A program made the translations under genes and the position numbers. From the NCBI GenBank assembly GCA_963556695.1, contig CAUWAG010000012.1, positions 372,001-436,000 of the forward strand: a stretch of 64,000 nucleotides of DNA. Reading direction: 5' to 3'. This document shows, in pieces, positions 12,153-21,780 of the stretch. Under the pieces are notes generated by a model. It made no database searches. It was not told the origin of the DNA and saw nothing but the letters and a program-made list of their open reading frames with translations. The DNA is from Anthostomella pinea. Taxonomy: Eukaryota; Ascomycota; Sordariomycetes; Xylariales; Xylariaceae. How positions within the stretch are numbered: position 1 is the first letter of the stretch; each line of letters begins with the position of its first letter.

Positions 12153-13194
12153 GGCAGAAACGCATGGCGGGCAGAACCATCGCACTGGCAGAAGAGCCTT
12201 GGCTGGCAGAAAGAGCTTAGCGCTGGCAGAAACGCTCGGTTGCTAGAAAGAGCTTAGCGCTGGCAGAAACGCATAGCTGGCAGAAAGTGCTTAGCGCTGG
12301 CAGAAACGCATGGCTGGCAGAAACGCTCGGCTGGCAGAAAGAGCTTAGCGCTGGCAGAAACGCTCGGTTGCTAGAAAGAGCTTAGCGCTGGCAGAAACGC
12401 ATAGCTGGCAGAAAGAGCTTAGCGCTGGCAGAAACGCTCGGTTGCTAGAAAGAGCTTAGCGCTGGCAGAAACGCATAGCTGGCAGAAAGTGCTTAGCGCT
12501 GGCAGAAACGCTCGGCTGGCAGAAAGAGCTTAGCGCTGGCAGAAACGCATGGCTGGCAGAAAGAGCTTAGCGCTGGCAGAAACGCATGGTTGGCAGAAAG
12601 AGCTTAGCGCTGGCAGAAACGCATGGCTGGCAGAAAGTGCTTAGCGCTGGCAGAAACGCATGGCTGGCAGAAAGTGCTTAGCGCTGGCAGAAACGCATGG
12701 CTGGCAGAAAGTGCTTAGCGCTGGCAGAAACGCATGGCTGGCAGAAACGCTCGGCTGGCAGAAAGAGCTTAGCGCTGGCAGAAACGCTCGGTTGCTAGAA
12801 AGAGCTTAGCGCTGGCAGAAACGCATGGCTGGCAGAAAGAGCTTAGCGCTGGCAGAAACGCATGGTTGGCAGAAAGAGCTTAGCGCTGGCAGAAACGCAT
12901 GGCTGGCAGAAAGTGCTTAGCGCTGGCAGAAACGCATGGCTGGCAGAAAGTGCTTAGCGCTGGCAGAAACGCTCGGCTGCCAGAAAGTGCTTAGCGCTGG
13001 CAGAAACGCATGGCTGGCAGAAAGAGCTTAGCGCTGGCAGAAACGCATGGTTGGCAGAAAGAGCTTAGCGCTGGCAGAAACGCTCGGCTGCCAGAAAGTG
13101 CTTAGCGCTGGCAGAAACGCTCGGCTGCCAGAAACGGACGCTCGGCTGCAGAAAGAGCTTAGCGCTGCCGGAATAACCTTGGCTGGCAGAAACA
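12153..13194. repeat. Minisatellite of 37-bp compound units
   Basis: Over 1 kb built from two half-units that both begin GGCAGAAA: a 20-mer GGCAGAAAGAGCTTAGCGCT (variant GTGCTT) and a 17-mer GGCAGAAACGCATGGCT (variants CGCATAGCT, CGCTCGGCT). They mostly alternate as 37-bp units. The unit length is not a multiple of three, so frames through it rotate and it is unlikely to be coding. The 196 bp between it and the DUF3435 stop hold nothing recognisable. Confidence 0.95.
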
Positions 13195-13198
13195 GATT

Positions 13199-13854
13199 TC
13201 CCAGGACATCCATCTGTCCCAGGACATCCATCTGTCCCAGGACATCCAATTCTGTCTCAGGACGTCCATCTGTCCCAGGACATCCAATTCTGTCTCAGGA
13301 CCACTTTTGTCCCAGGACGTCCATCTGTCCCAGGACATCCAATTCTGTCCCAGGACGTCCATCTGTCCCAGGACATCCAATTCTGTCTCAGGACCACTTT
13401 TGTCCCAGGACGTCCATCTGTCCCAGGACAGGACATCCAATTCTGTCTCAGGACCACTTTTGTCCCAGGACGTCCATCTGTCCCAGGACATCCAATTCTG
13501 TCCCAGGACGTCCATCTGTCCTAGGACATCCAATTCTGTCTCAGGACCACTTTTGTCCCAGGACGTCCATCTGTCCCAGGACAGGACATCCAATTCTGTC
13601 TCAGGACCACTTTTGTCCCAGGACGTCCATCTGTCCCAGGACATCCAATTCTGTCCCAGGACGTCCATCTGTCCCAGGACATCCAATTCTGTCTCAGGAC
13701 CACTTTTGTCCCAGGACGTCCATCTGTCCCAGGACAGGACATCCAATTCTGTCTCAGGACCACTTTTGTCCCAGGACGTCCATCTGTCCCAGGACATCCA
13801 ATTCTGTCCCAGGACGTCCATCTGTCCCAGGACATCCAATTCTGTCTCAGGACC
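13199..13854. repeat. Minisatellite with 153-bp higher-order unit
   Basis: Built from 17-25 bp monomers all starting TGTCYCAGGAC (for example TGTCCCAGGACGTCCATC and TGTCTCAGGACCACTTT). The monomer order repeats exactly every 153 bp: TGTCTC monomers start at 13384/13537/13690 and at 13444/13597/13750. It starts 4 bp after the 37-bp array ends. Because 153 is a multiple of three and no stop occurs in several frames, long open frames exist on both strands. I treat them as by-products. Confidence 0.95.
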
Positions 13855-14160
13855 TTACCTTGCGAGACGTGTCCTCCGTGGATTGTTCTCCGCCAGGGAG
13901 GGATGTTGACAAGAGTACCTTTGGTCACTTCCTCATTGCTGTCATCACCCACCAGACCAGGGGAAGGAAGCATCTAGCATCTTATGAGCTATGCAAGACA
14001 AGCAGATTTGAGTCGTGGGTTCAAAAGTCTATTCGCTAGGCCTATTACAAGGTACACGCACCCCCGGATAGCCATCTAGCCCACACGCTTCCAGCCAGAG
14101 GCCCTGGACCAGACCACTAGGTGGCCGGCAGTATTCGCTTCATAGATACTTTGATATCAT
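13855..14160. other. Spacer after the minisatellites
   Basis: About 300 bp of unique-looking sequence. No gene, RNA or repeat recognised. Confidence 0.4.
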
Positions 14161-15646
14161 TTAGCCGTGGCTTTTCCACGACCTGTCGCATTCTGGGCAC
14201 AACTTCCCAGCCTTTTTTGTGACCTCTTTTAGTACCTTTGTTTTCCACTTCGCACATATCACGTAGCACCGGCAGAGCGCCGCTTCGGCCTCCTTCACAT
14301 ATTTCGCCTCGTAGGAACGTAGGCCGAGGAGGATGCTCTCTAGTAGCGGCGTGCAATGCTCCTTTGTCATCTCTCTCTTCTCGTTATCAAGGATCAACAT
14401 CGTTTCTGATGGTGCGATGTGGGGCGTTGTGAACTGTATACCCGGGGTGAGCCCGCCTCTCAGCGTCATGGTCGCGTGGATGCAGCCGGGTGGCAGGTAG
14501 AGTGCTTCCACCGCCGTCTGGATGCAGAACTCTCCTTTTTCTAGCCGTCCCTGCAGCGCAATGAACAAGGAGTTCTTGTCATACACCTCGGACAGCTTGG
14601 CCTTGTTGTGATCCGACAGGGGATACAGCGCCCATAGCTTGACGCAGTCTTCGAAAAGCGCCGTCAGCCCGTGTCTCCCGTGGTCTGCCCGGTGTTTTCA
14701 GCTCTCATCCTGCGCATAGTTCGCCACCCGTCCACTTACCGACGTGTATGTCCACAAAAGAGAATTGTGGGGTGATGTTCGTGGTGGTCCTTACGTCTTC
14801 GGGGTCTAGGTTGTATATTCCATATAAGCACCGCAACAACGGGGATGGGCCCGTGAGCGGGACTGACTGTACTTATTTTCTTGAGACCTCCACAACCCTG
14901 CGATGCAGAGGCTCTGGGAGGCGTGGTTTGCACTACTGAGGAGCTACCCCCCACGTTAAATACAAAACAAACAAAACAATTCCATATAAGCACTCGGGAA
15001 TTCGCATCACCGCCGACTCTGCCTCCATGTTCACTGCATAAAACGTGCTTTCCGGGTCGGGGAACCAAAGTTGCTTCACCACTTGGGTAATGGGTGCGCT
15101 GGCGCAGGGGAAGTGGCCGTTCCCGCGTAGGTAGATACGGGTCTTCTTCTTGCTGAAATCATCCATAAGGTCATCCAGGAACTCATCTGTCGACGGCGGC
15201 TTCCTCTCCCAGCACTGTCCCGACGTCACGAAAAATGGGGCCTTTAGGCCCATGTCATCCGACTCCCTGGACTTGTTCATGTTGGCCGTGCCACCTGCGC
15301 GCGCGATCTCCACACGGAACGCGGAAGACAGCGGCGCCAGCGGCGACAGTCCCTGATCCGAGATCGCGAGAAACTCACGCAGAAGCTCCTCCTTGTCTAG
15401 TGGCCTCGCTCCTCGTTCCTTTTGCTCCTTTTGCTCCTTTTGCTCCTTTTGCTTCTTGTTGTTTATATGCTTGCTTCGTTTTGTGTGCTTGAGCCAGCTG
15501 TAATAGGTTATGTCCTCCTCGCAGTACTCGCAATGTATCTTGTGTGTACCTGCTTGTTGCCGTAGCTTTCTAGCCCGGTTGGGCGACCGGCGCGGCTTTC
15601 GGATTCTGTTGGGCGACTGGTGCTGCGGTGGTGGTAGGTCTCCCAT
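14161..15646 (-). pseudogene. JmjC-like (cupin) fungal protein, disrupted by a LINE
   Basis: Read 15646 to 14161: a C2H2-like CEYCEEDITYYSWLKHTKRS, a Lys/Gln/Glu-rich linker, then FFVTSGQCWERKPPS. After removing the 147-bp insertion (14832-14978) the frame continues as NLDPEDVRTTTNI and QFSFVDIHVDHGRHGLT across a 55-bp intron (14685..14739), then VKLWALYP and ALYLPPGCIHATMTLRGG. The HVD and CIHA positions fit the metal-binding HxD...H triad of JmjC/cupin oxygenases, and the pattern matches a fungal JmjC-like family often found in repeat-rich DNA. As it stands the insertion adds a stop 16 codons downstream of the junction, so the C-terminal catalytic part is lost. Substrate unknown. Confidence 0.72.
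14832..14978 (+). mobile_element. 5'-truncated LINE insertion with 15-bp target-site duplication
   Basis: A 147-bp insert ending in an A-rich tail (ACAAAACAAACAAAACA), flanked by ATTCCATATAAGCAC at 14817-14831 and 14979-14993. A long duplication, 5' truncation and an A-rich 3' tail are hallmarks of target-primed reverse transcription. The same 3' end occurs in reverse at 48481-48630. Confidence 0.9.
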
Positions 15647-15779
15647 AGTGGTTTTCGTGCCCTGCTCGTCGATATAGCGTTGCTCGTGTCCAGGTAGTAG
15701 TGGTGGCGGTGCACTGGCCGTGACTATGTGCCGCTTGCGACTTGTTTGAGCACGGGTAAATCGTGTCGGGCTGGTCAGT

Positions 15780-16010
15780 TACCAGTGGTGGTGGTGGTGC
15801 TATGGTCGTTGCAGCAGGAACTGTGCTTGTTGGTGGTGTAGTGCGGCCGTTCACGAGTATGGAAATACGGGCTTTTATTTTTTCCGTTCCTGCTCCAAGT
15901 AGTATGCAAAACAGACAAGGGCTATAATCAATCTGGAGACACAAACACGGATGGCCGATGCGCGGCTGATGCACGGCTGATGTGTGGCTGATGCATGGCT
16001 GATGTACCAT
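15780..16010 (-). repeat. 5' module of the JmjC-like locus, repeated at 21.5 kb
   Basis: Read on the minus strand: a tandem of about 10-bp GCATCAGCCR units, then TTATAGCCCTTGTCT, AATAAAAGCC, and CCATACTCGTGAACGGCCGC running towards the JmjC-like start. The copy at 21530-21770 (plus) has the same order, and both diverge afterwards. It is probably promoter/5' UTR of a repeated gene or element. Confidence 0.7.
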
Positions 16011-16151
16011 GCCCCACCCATCACTCGGCCACCCCCACCACTCGGACTGCTGCCACACACCAAAACATCAACAACTTCACTTACAGCGAAATCAGTCAAT
16101 TCATGGTGTTTTCGGCTGAGAAAACGTTCAATCTACTCTTCTATGGCGGTT

Positions 16152-16325
16152 TAGTTATCGTATATAGCCAGCCGGCGACTCTGTCGGCCCAAACGAGTCT
16201 CCCTAGGGGCCACAATCTCCTCTTCTTCTTCCGAATCAGAGCTTTTATCCTCTTTCTCCTCATCAGTGGTATCTTCAACAACCACTGGCTGGGCGGCCCT
16301 GCGGCCTCTCTGAGGCTGTCACGGC
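16152..16325 (-). pseudogene. C-terminal fragment of a DNA transposase-like protein
   Basis: A short open stretch on the minus strand encodes an acidic Glu/Asp/Ser run followed by ETRLGRQSRRLAIYDN and a stop. The layout resembles the acidic tail plus basic end (RLSRSGRAIRAPARY) of the pogo transposase at 38.7-40.9 kb, but the sequence differs. The upstream part is absent. Confidence 0.35.
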
Positions 16326-16414
16326 GTTAAAGGGGCCGTTATCGAGTGGTTGAAGCCCGTGGGAGGTATGTGCTGGAAGAAAATAAAGCTAAACGTTATT
16401 CAAGAAGCACGTGT

Positions 16415-16625
16415 GTCGATACCATCCCTCACCCGGAGGAGGGAGGACACGATACGACCCGCTGCTTAGATGCAGTGGCTATCTACGGACGAGATCTGCT
16501 AGCTGGGCAGCTGTATATCATATAGTATGAGACCTAGCCTAGCACGCCCGCGCGCCCTTTTGGAGGCCCAGGGCCGCCGCTTTGCGGCAGGCCCCCTGGC
16601 GTTAAATGCTACTACTACTACTACT
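16415..16625 (+). mobile_element. LINE 3' end with (CTA)n tail
   Basis: About 210 bp matching the 3' ends at 50832-51057 (plus) and 55287-55510 (minus): GTCGATACCATCCCTCACCC through CAGGCCCCCTGGCGTTAAATG, then CTA repeats. The tail abuts the end of a LINE ORF1 on the other strand, so one LINE inserted into another. It is 5'-truncated and non-coding. Confidence 0.85.
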
Positions 16626-17589
16626 CCTCTCTCTCCCTGTACACGCGGCACCTTTTATCCCACGCCATATGGTTCCCTGCACAGTTCCTGCACTTAGCTC
16701 TCTTCCGATTGGTGTTTGAAGGGCAGTTAAGTTCCCCTCCTTCGTGTGGTGCTCCGGCACACCTGCCACACCTCGGCTTGTTTTGGCAGTATTTTGCCGG
16801 GTGTCCAAAGTCGTAGCACTTGTAACATTGTTCGACTCGGACGTTCTTTGTGAACGGCTCGCAAGAGTAAATTGCCGCTTTCCATACCAGCCCTTTCTCG
16901 CATAGCTTTTGGGCCTCCGTTATGTCATTCACCCGTAGCACTAACGTTGCGTGTCGGTGCTCCGGGTTTCTTGGGAAGATGGGGTGCATTTTCCCGATCT
17001 TTGGCGCATGCTGCTGTATCTCCCTTAGAAGCTCTTCCGGCTTTGTGTGAGCTTCCCGCAAAATGCGGTGCAGAAGACTTTTCGCTATCACCGTGAATTC
17101 ACGGCTCGACTGTTCCGCCGTTGCCCCAAAGGCAGCTCTAATCCACGTTGCTGTCCCCTCCTTGTACTTGTTTGCCGTATCAAGGAACGTAACCGCGACG
17201 TCCCCGCTGGGAAGTACCGCTTCTTGTGCGCCAATCGCCATGTTTACCGCTTGTACCGTTTTGACGGCCGTCCTCTTCGTTATTTCTGGGACGCTTCCGG
17301 AGTTTCGAATGATAACCTCCCGCTGAATCCGCCCCGGCACGAACACTTTTGGCGTGTTTATCGTTACGGGTCCGCCTGCCGCGGCCACGTTGGCCCAGGA
17401 CCGTGGTCCTGTTGTCCCCGGTACTGCTTGGGGTGTCTTTGGCATAAATCGCCGGAATGCTGCTTCGATGGACCTGTTGAGTTCGTCTCGCGTGATCGCT
17501 TCGGTGTCTCGATTTCCTGTCGTAATCGTTGCCGTGTTTGCGGTGGCCTCGGTGGCCTTTCGCGCCTCTATGGCTGCATACCTATGGAC
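16626..17589 (-). pseudogene. LINE ORF1 (gag-like, zinc knuckles), truncated at both ends
   Basis: A continuous frame on the minus strand. Near the C-terminus are Cys/His knuckles CYKCYDFGHPAKYC, CGRCAGAPHEGGELNC and CRNCAGNHMAWDKRC, typical of ORF1 nucleic-acid-binding proteins of Tad/I-type fungal LINEs. The C-terminus stops at a TAG supplied by the (CTA)n tail of the LINE inserted at 16625. The N-terminus is cut by a pogo fragment at 17590. Upstream start codons in this frame come from pogo sequence and are not real. Confidence 0.85.
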
Positions 17590-17591
17590 TA

Positions 17592-18322
17592 CCATCCCCC
17601 CATAGAAGTCGTACACCCCCACTAGTCGTACAGCCAAACCCCACCATCACCACCAAAACGCTCCCTTATTCACTTATACACCAATGAAGCCATTCAGGTC
17701 AGAGAAATACAGCGAAATTGTCATTCGAAAGCGCTGAAGCTTTTCAAGCCTAATATCTAGCCGGCGCCCGAATGGCTCGCCCGGATCGCGATAGGCGAGG
17801 CTCCTGTATAGCCTCCAAAACGTCCTTATCAAGAGGGTCATCCTCATCTTCCTCTTCGTCCTCCGACTCAACAACTATCTCTTCTTGTACTTCTGCGCGT
17901 GCAGCAGGGCTAATGGTACCTCCATGGGATAGTATTTCCGTCACCTTTTTGAACTTCCCATTAGGATTAGGGATCTTCTGCCGCTTCTTCGGCCGTAGCC
18001 GCTCCAACTCAGCCTCTAGAGCCTTGATCTTCCGATCTTTTATAACAACTTCGGTCTCCTTGGCTTCGAACGCGTTGGCTATCTTCCTGTACTTCAGCCT
18101 GGTCCCTGGGGACTTATTTTTGCCGAAATCCATGATCTGGCGGCTCGTAGTAGGCGTCCGTTGGTCCTCTGGTTTAGAGCTTTCAGGGGTATCAGGCTCA
18201 GGGGTCTTTCTCTTCTCTTCTTGTATCTCTGGGTGCTGTAAGCACTTCCTGCGGCTAATAGGATAACATCCAGTAACTTTGAAGCCCGAGAGGATGTTTT
18301 GCTTAGTAAAAGCAGAAGTTCT
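17592..18322 (-). mobile_element. Truncated Fot1/pogo transposon (3' part)
   Basis: Near-identical to the 3' third of the complete transposon at 38708-40927. It includes the terminal inverted repeat (17592 onwards, next to a TA at 17590-17591) and the last ~140 transposase codons (differing by Ala versus Asp in one stretch). Similarity ends at 18322, where unrelated intron-like sequence begins. Insertion interrupted LINE ORF1. Such high identity suggests recent duplication. Confidence 0.92.
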
Positions 18323-18364
18323 GGTATGATAATGTCAGCATATTAACAAGATATATAATTTACT

Positions 18365-18733
18365 TCAAGACTTACGGTGTAGGAGATGACGTTTTAAATG
18401 TTTGGCGTGGAGGTAAGTCTTGGTACAGTGAGGGCAAGGAAACTTTCTATCCGCATCCTTTTGAGGAGTCACCGTGTTCTTGGACGTGCCGGTACCTGTG
18501 GGGGTGGCGGCTCTCCCGGCAGCATTGGGAAGGATACCGCGACGGCCTTGGGGCTTAACGATATGGGTGGCCTGTTGGGCGTCCTGGACTAGCAATCTCT
18601 CATGAGATATCATGGAGTGTCCGCCATAAGCAGAAAGTCGGCGGGTCTGAGCCATAACGCTTCCAGCGGGAGTGAATGCGGATTTCGTTCCTTGCCCCCT
18701 TGCGTGCGTGAATGTCATGTCCCGTGATAACAC
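18365..18733 (-). pseudogene. C2H2 zinc-finger protein, 5' fragment
   Basis: About 120 codons ending in a classical finger start, KFPCPHCTKTYLHAKHLKRH, then a GTAAGT donor and about 40 bp before the pogo fragment. Fungal C2H2 transcription factors of this type carry a second finger next, which is missing here. It is a truncated gene copy; the ATG at 18733 is only a plausible start. Confidence 0.6.
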
Positions 18734-19017
18734 TACAAAGGCGGAAGGCTGGCCAAGCAGAGTAATTTGCGGCTCAGAGACCGAGCGGCAAAAGTAGGAC
18801 CTATCATAGCAGGACAGTTCCGGTGTCGATGCAGCGGCTTACTTTCGCATCAACGGTGAAGACAGTCTCGGGCTAACCTTGGCTAGTATTCATGTACGGG
18901 GTCAAGGATAATCTCTGGTAGTCTAATGCAGCCATGTTATATCGCATCAAGCAGATACCGCGAACCCTTTGTCCTATCTTACATACAATCGGTGCTTATA
19001 TGTGTTGGGTATTGTCG
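18734..19017. other. Unassigned spacer
   Basis: About 280 bp with no recognisable gene or repeat. Confidence 0.3.
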
Positions 19018-19830
19018 TTAGGCTGACGACCCGAAAACGCTCGGAATCCCACCGACCGACCACCTGTTCCTGCCTTGGTTAGTCTGGTCTGCCAGAGCAG
19101 TGGTGACCTCCTGAGACCGTACAGAGCCTTGTTGAGCCGCAAAATACACTGCTTGTTGCCGGTTCCGGGGGCATTCGCATGTACACCCGCTCGTCAAAAT
19201 CGCAGTGCACAAAAGCGTTGATGGCATCCATTTGTCGAGTTTCCAGGTCGAATTTTGCCGTGATCGCGAGCAGTGTGCGCAGTGAGGTGCCTGCTAGGGT
19301 TATAGCCCTTGTGGGAAGATCTCCAGGTGCTTGTTGGTTGCCACACACGACGAGGCGTGCTTTACACTTCTCAAGGAAGCCGTGTTTATTCGTTAAAGTG
19401 ACCTTGCTTCTCAGCGCGCCCATTCTGTGCTTGGGTGTGAGGAGCAGAGGGCTCTGGGATGATCCCTTCTTCGTACAGTAAATCCTCCATTATCGTGGTG
19501 AAGAACTCGTTGTCTGCTCTGATGATCCGGATCTCGAACCGATGCCGCTTCGCGAAGTTGATTAGGTCTCGAACGTTAGCGACGTTCTCTTCTGCTGTTT
19601 TTCTGTAGCAAAAGTAGGGGATCGCGAGACCTGTTGCCTCACAAACAGCAATCGTTATCCTCGTCACGCCGTTATAACCTTCTTCAACCTCTTCCCAGTC
19701 GATATGCATGCGGTAGAAGGCTTTCGTAGCCTTAATATCTGGATCTCTGCGTGAGGGCAGCTCGTGTGCTTTGGCGCGCGCATACTCTTCGCATTCGTGC
19801 GTTTGAGGAGCCATTCCCAGTGGGTTCTTA
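19018..19830 (-). pseudogene. Copia polyprotein remnant: integrase fused by deletion to RT
   Basis: Integrase core residues are visible (IRADNEFFT, then PHTQAQNGRAE), followed directly, after a frame change near 19425, by RT sequence KCKARLVVCGNQQ and DAINAFVHCDFDERVYMRMP. The several hundred residues normally between them are missing. It is a different Copia family from the one at the right edge. Confidence 0.8.
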
Positions 19831-20337
19831 AGTCGATTTACAACCTATGCCCACGACGAGCCGGTGGCTAGGATAATAGTGAGACCATGAGTCATGAACC
19901 AACCCGGCGTGCCCCACCCAGTCCTCATACAGGCAAATCCTGGGGATTGCTAGCATTTCTGACATGTAGCAATGGAAATGCTCTTACCCAAAGAGCTAAG
20001 CTGACAACAGGAGCCAAGGCCGGCAGCATGGTGTGTGAAGGAGTTGAAACTGGACAGGGGTAAGTGAGGATGCAGCCGTAGATATAACTCGGACGATTTT
20101 GCTGGGGTGTCAGAGCCCGAGGCATTAGATTGGCCAACACACAAGTCGAGTCGTTTGCGAGTCGCGTACCATTGGCTGCAACTAGAGTCTAGAGAATGCT
20201 GTCTTTGTAGCAAGCAGCCAACGTCAGGAGATTCCCCCATGACCTATGGTAGAATATTAGCAATTAGATCATGCTGCATCACTAAGAAAAGACTTACGCA
20301 TGGGCAGTTCCAAAGACGTTGGTTATGATGATGCGCT
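19831..20337. other. Unassigned accessory DNA
   Basis: About 500 bp with only short open frames. No family recognised. Confidence 0.3.
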
Positions 20338-20797
20338 GTGTGGGATCCATTCCATGAAATTCCTCCTATTCTTCAAACATTGGTCGGCTTTCCGGCACTA
20401 GCTGCTGAGAGCTCGATTACTGTTATCAGGATGATTGTCACTTTCAGGCTCCTCAGACCTGCATACCTAAATGCTGACGAGCAAAGCCTTCTAGAGACGT
20501 TGTGGCACATTTTGGACGAAATGGGATCCGCGGGCCTAATCGATCCCTCACTTTCCGGGGATGGAACAGGCCATCCGGGGTTCAATATGGATGTGGTGAT
20601 GGTGACAGCAACAAGCTGCGTCGACTCGTGGTGGCGGTGATCCGGCTTTGGTCTGAAACGTTCAAGGGGTCCCGTATTTTTGACATTGTCAAAGTGATTA
20701 GCACTGAGTTGGAGCGGTACGTTGGCCTATCAGAGACACTGGTGCTAATGGGGCCGAATATTGAGCTCGGATTCGGATCAAAAGGCTCCCAGCAATG
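20338..20797 (+). pseudogene. Unidentified coding remnant related to 38.06-38.2 kb
   Basis: Two overlapping open frames. The first contains ALAAESSITVIRMIVTFRLL, closely resembling LAIESSIIILNLIVTFRLL on the minus strand near 38.1 kb. That suggests two decayed copies of one gene. A hydrophobic segment is possible. I do not recognise the family, and no function is assigned. Confidence 0.35.
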
Positions 20798-20809
20798 ACT
20801 ATAATCCAT

Positions 20810-21529
20810 TACAGACTGTAACTAGCTCCGCTGAAACACGGATTTGGGGGTTTACAGATCATAAAATGACTCCGCTAGGGGCTTAAGTGGACCTTTGCGG
20901 CAAACGAGCCGGAATGTATCCTTTTCCCCATGAACAGGTCGAATTGGCTCGTCGCCCGCCCTTGAAGTCCAGAATTGAAGCCCTCAACATGTCATTTGAT
21001 GGACTTTGTGTCCGTTCCTTGCGAAATACCCAAGTTAACTTTATAACTGACTAATACACTTAAAGGCAATGTCGTAAGGCGATCGATGCACCTACGCTAC
21101 TCTCAAGGAGGATATTCAAGACACCCAATTGGAGCTATCTGAACCGGAGAGTCTATTGCTCCGGTACGTTGTTCGCCTCTTAGTGAAGCCTCTCAGAAAA
21201 GCTCATGTTCTAAATCCGAAAAGGCAGATGAGAAGTAGCTTCTTCTTTTTTCTTCCCGTTGAGTAGTGGCCTCTTGATGAGTCTGCGAGGAGCAATCGGT
21301 ATATCGGCACTGTGTTGCCTCCGAGTTGAAGGAAGTGCGCTGGTATCCCCATACCTTGTCGCTTCCAACGTTGAGGAGCTGTATCTAAGTGTGGTGGGGT
21401 CTTGGTATGTCAAATGTTGCACGGAAGAAATACGAGAAGAAACGGACGACTCTCGAACCAATCGTCGCATATAGAAAACACGCACGAGAAGATGTTCAAG
21501 ACGTGGTTCAGCAGCTTCACACAAATGCT
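20810..21529. other. Unassigned accessory DNA
   Basis: About 700 bp without a recognisable gene, carrying only short open frames in several phases. Confidence 0.3.
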
Positions 21530-21780
21530 GCATTAGCCATGCATCAGCCATGCACCAGCCGCGCATCAGCCACGCATCATCTGCAATCATCCGTGGTTGC
21601 CTATCCTGATTAATTATAGCCCTTGTCTCTATTATATACTCCTTGGAGCAGGAACAGGAAAAATAAAAGCCTATATTTCCATACTCGTGAACGGCCGCAC
21701 TACACCATCGACAATCACAGTTCCTGCTGCAACGACCATAACACCACCACCACCATTGCTGACAGCACCGACGCGAGTTG
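21530..21780 (+). repeat. Second copy of the JmjC-like 5' module
   Basis: Plus-strand counterpart of 15780-16010: GCATCAGCC tandem units, ATTATAGCCCTTGTCT, TACTCGTGAACGGCCGC, GTTCCTGCTGCAACGACCATA, then a run of CACCAC. The coding part that follows at the 15-kb locus is not present here. Confidence 0.7.

Noticed and set aside
12153..13854. CRISPR-like array
   Set aside because: Repeats are directly adjacent with no unique spacers, and the DNA is plainly eukaryotic.
13028..14039. Long open frames on both strands through the minisatellites (up to 330 codons)
   Set aside because: The 153-bp period is a multiple of three and the monomers lack stops, so open frames arise automatically on both strands. 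No splice sites, domain or flanking coding signal.
17590..17637. N-terminal extension of LINE ORF1 (MAVRLVGVYDFYGG)
   Set aside because: The same peptide appears at 38.7 kb because it is encoded by the pogo inverted repeat. It is not part of ORF1.
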